Positions 20,890 to 20,903 of a stretch of DNA of 20,903 nt are shown one piece after another. Under the pieces are notes generated by a model. The model made no database searches and was not told the DNA's origin. It worked only from the letters and a program-made list of their open reading frames with translations. The position numbers were made by a program, and so were the translations under genes. This stretch comes from an uncultured Christensenella sp. (GTDB taxonomy: Bacteria > Bacillota > Clostridia > Christensenellales > Borkfalkiaceae), in NCBI GenBank assembly GCA_910578765.1, contig CAJTRW010000002.1, positions 1 to 20,903 on the forward strand. Direction: 5' to 3'. Position 1 is the stretch's first letter, and each line of letters begins with the position of its first letter.

Positions 20890-20903
20890 ACAAACAAGTA
20901 ATA

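Overview
This looks like a chromosomal segment of a low-to-moderate GC Gram-positive bacterium, most likely a gut-type member of the Clostridia. The pointers are sigma-A promoters with TTGaca/TATAAT and extended -10 boxes, strong AGGAGG-type ribosome sites, a tRNA with encoded CCA, TPP riboswitches ending in intrinsic terminators, a large serine recombinase of the Clostridia type, and a rubrerythrin. I cannot place it to genus.

Layout. (1) 66-4150, minus strand: a thiamine salvage/biosynthesis operon. A good promoter is followed by two TPP riboswitches in tandem, each with its own terminator, then tenA, thiN, thiD, a thiE-HAD phosphatase fusion, and two very small zinc-ribbon proteins. The genes overlap by a few bases. 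TenA salvages the pyrimidine, ThiD phosphorylates it, ThiE couples it to the thiazole, the fused HAD domain could remove the phosphate, and ThiN adds pyrophosphate. (2) 4252-8925, plus strand: an accessory island. It begins with a long nested inverted repeat (4299-4484), then a catalytic-domain-only serine recombinase overlapping a full-length large serine recombinase. After that come AT-rich small genes: an unknown, a DUF7662-like protein, a Nim-type flavin-binding protein, a frameshifted zinc ribbon, and an XRE regulator with membrane segments. The genes are separated by two families of short repeats. One is AAATTTCAATTT, four copies. The other is a recombinase-tail/terminator module, one good copy at the recombinase end, a second clear copy, and a weaker third. 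(3) 9104-12170, minus: two adjacent large Sel1-repeat proteins behind one good promoter. (4) 12341-12786, plus: a decayed YdeI-family gene. (5) 13000-16243, minus: tRNA-Leu(UAG) followed by a YcxB-like membrane protein, an ABC ATPase and an FtsX-type permease. (6) 16485-19825, minus: a heterodimeric ABC exporter pair, one half of which seems to lack its last two membrane helices. (7) 19989-20777, plus: rubrerythrin with a coupled cysteine-rich mini-protein and a further overlapping small frame, then a terminator and a promoter leading out of the window.

The most unusual items are the recombinase plus repeat-delimited small-gene array (6.4-8.9 kb), the foldback element in front of the recombinases, the tandem riboswitch whose second aptamer has changed at ligand-binding positions, the ThiE-HAD fusion, and several broken or internally shortened genes (zinc ribbon, YdeI remnant, ABC half-transporter, FtsX permease).
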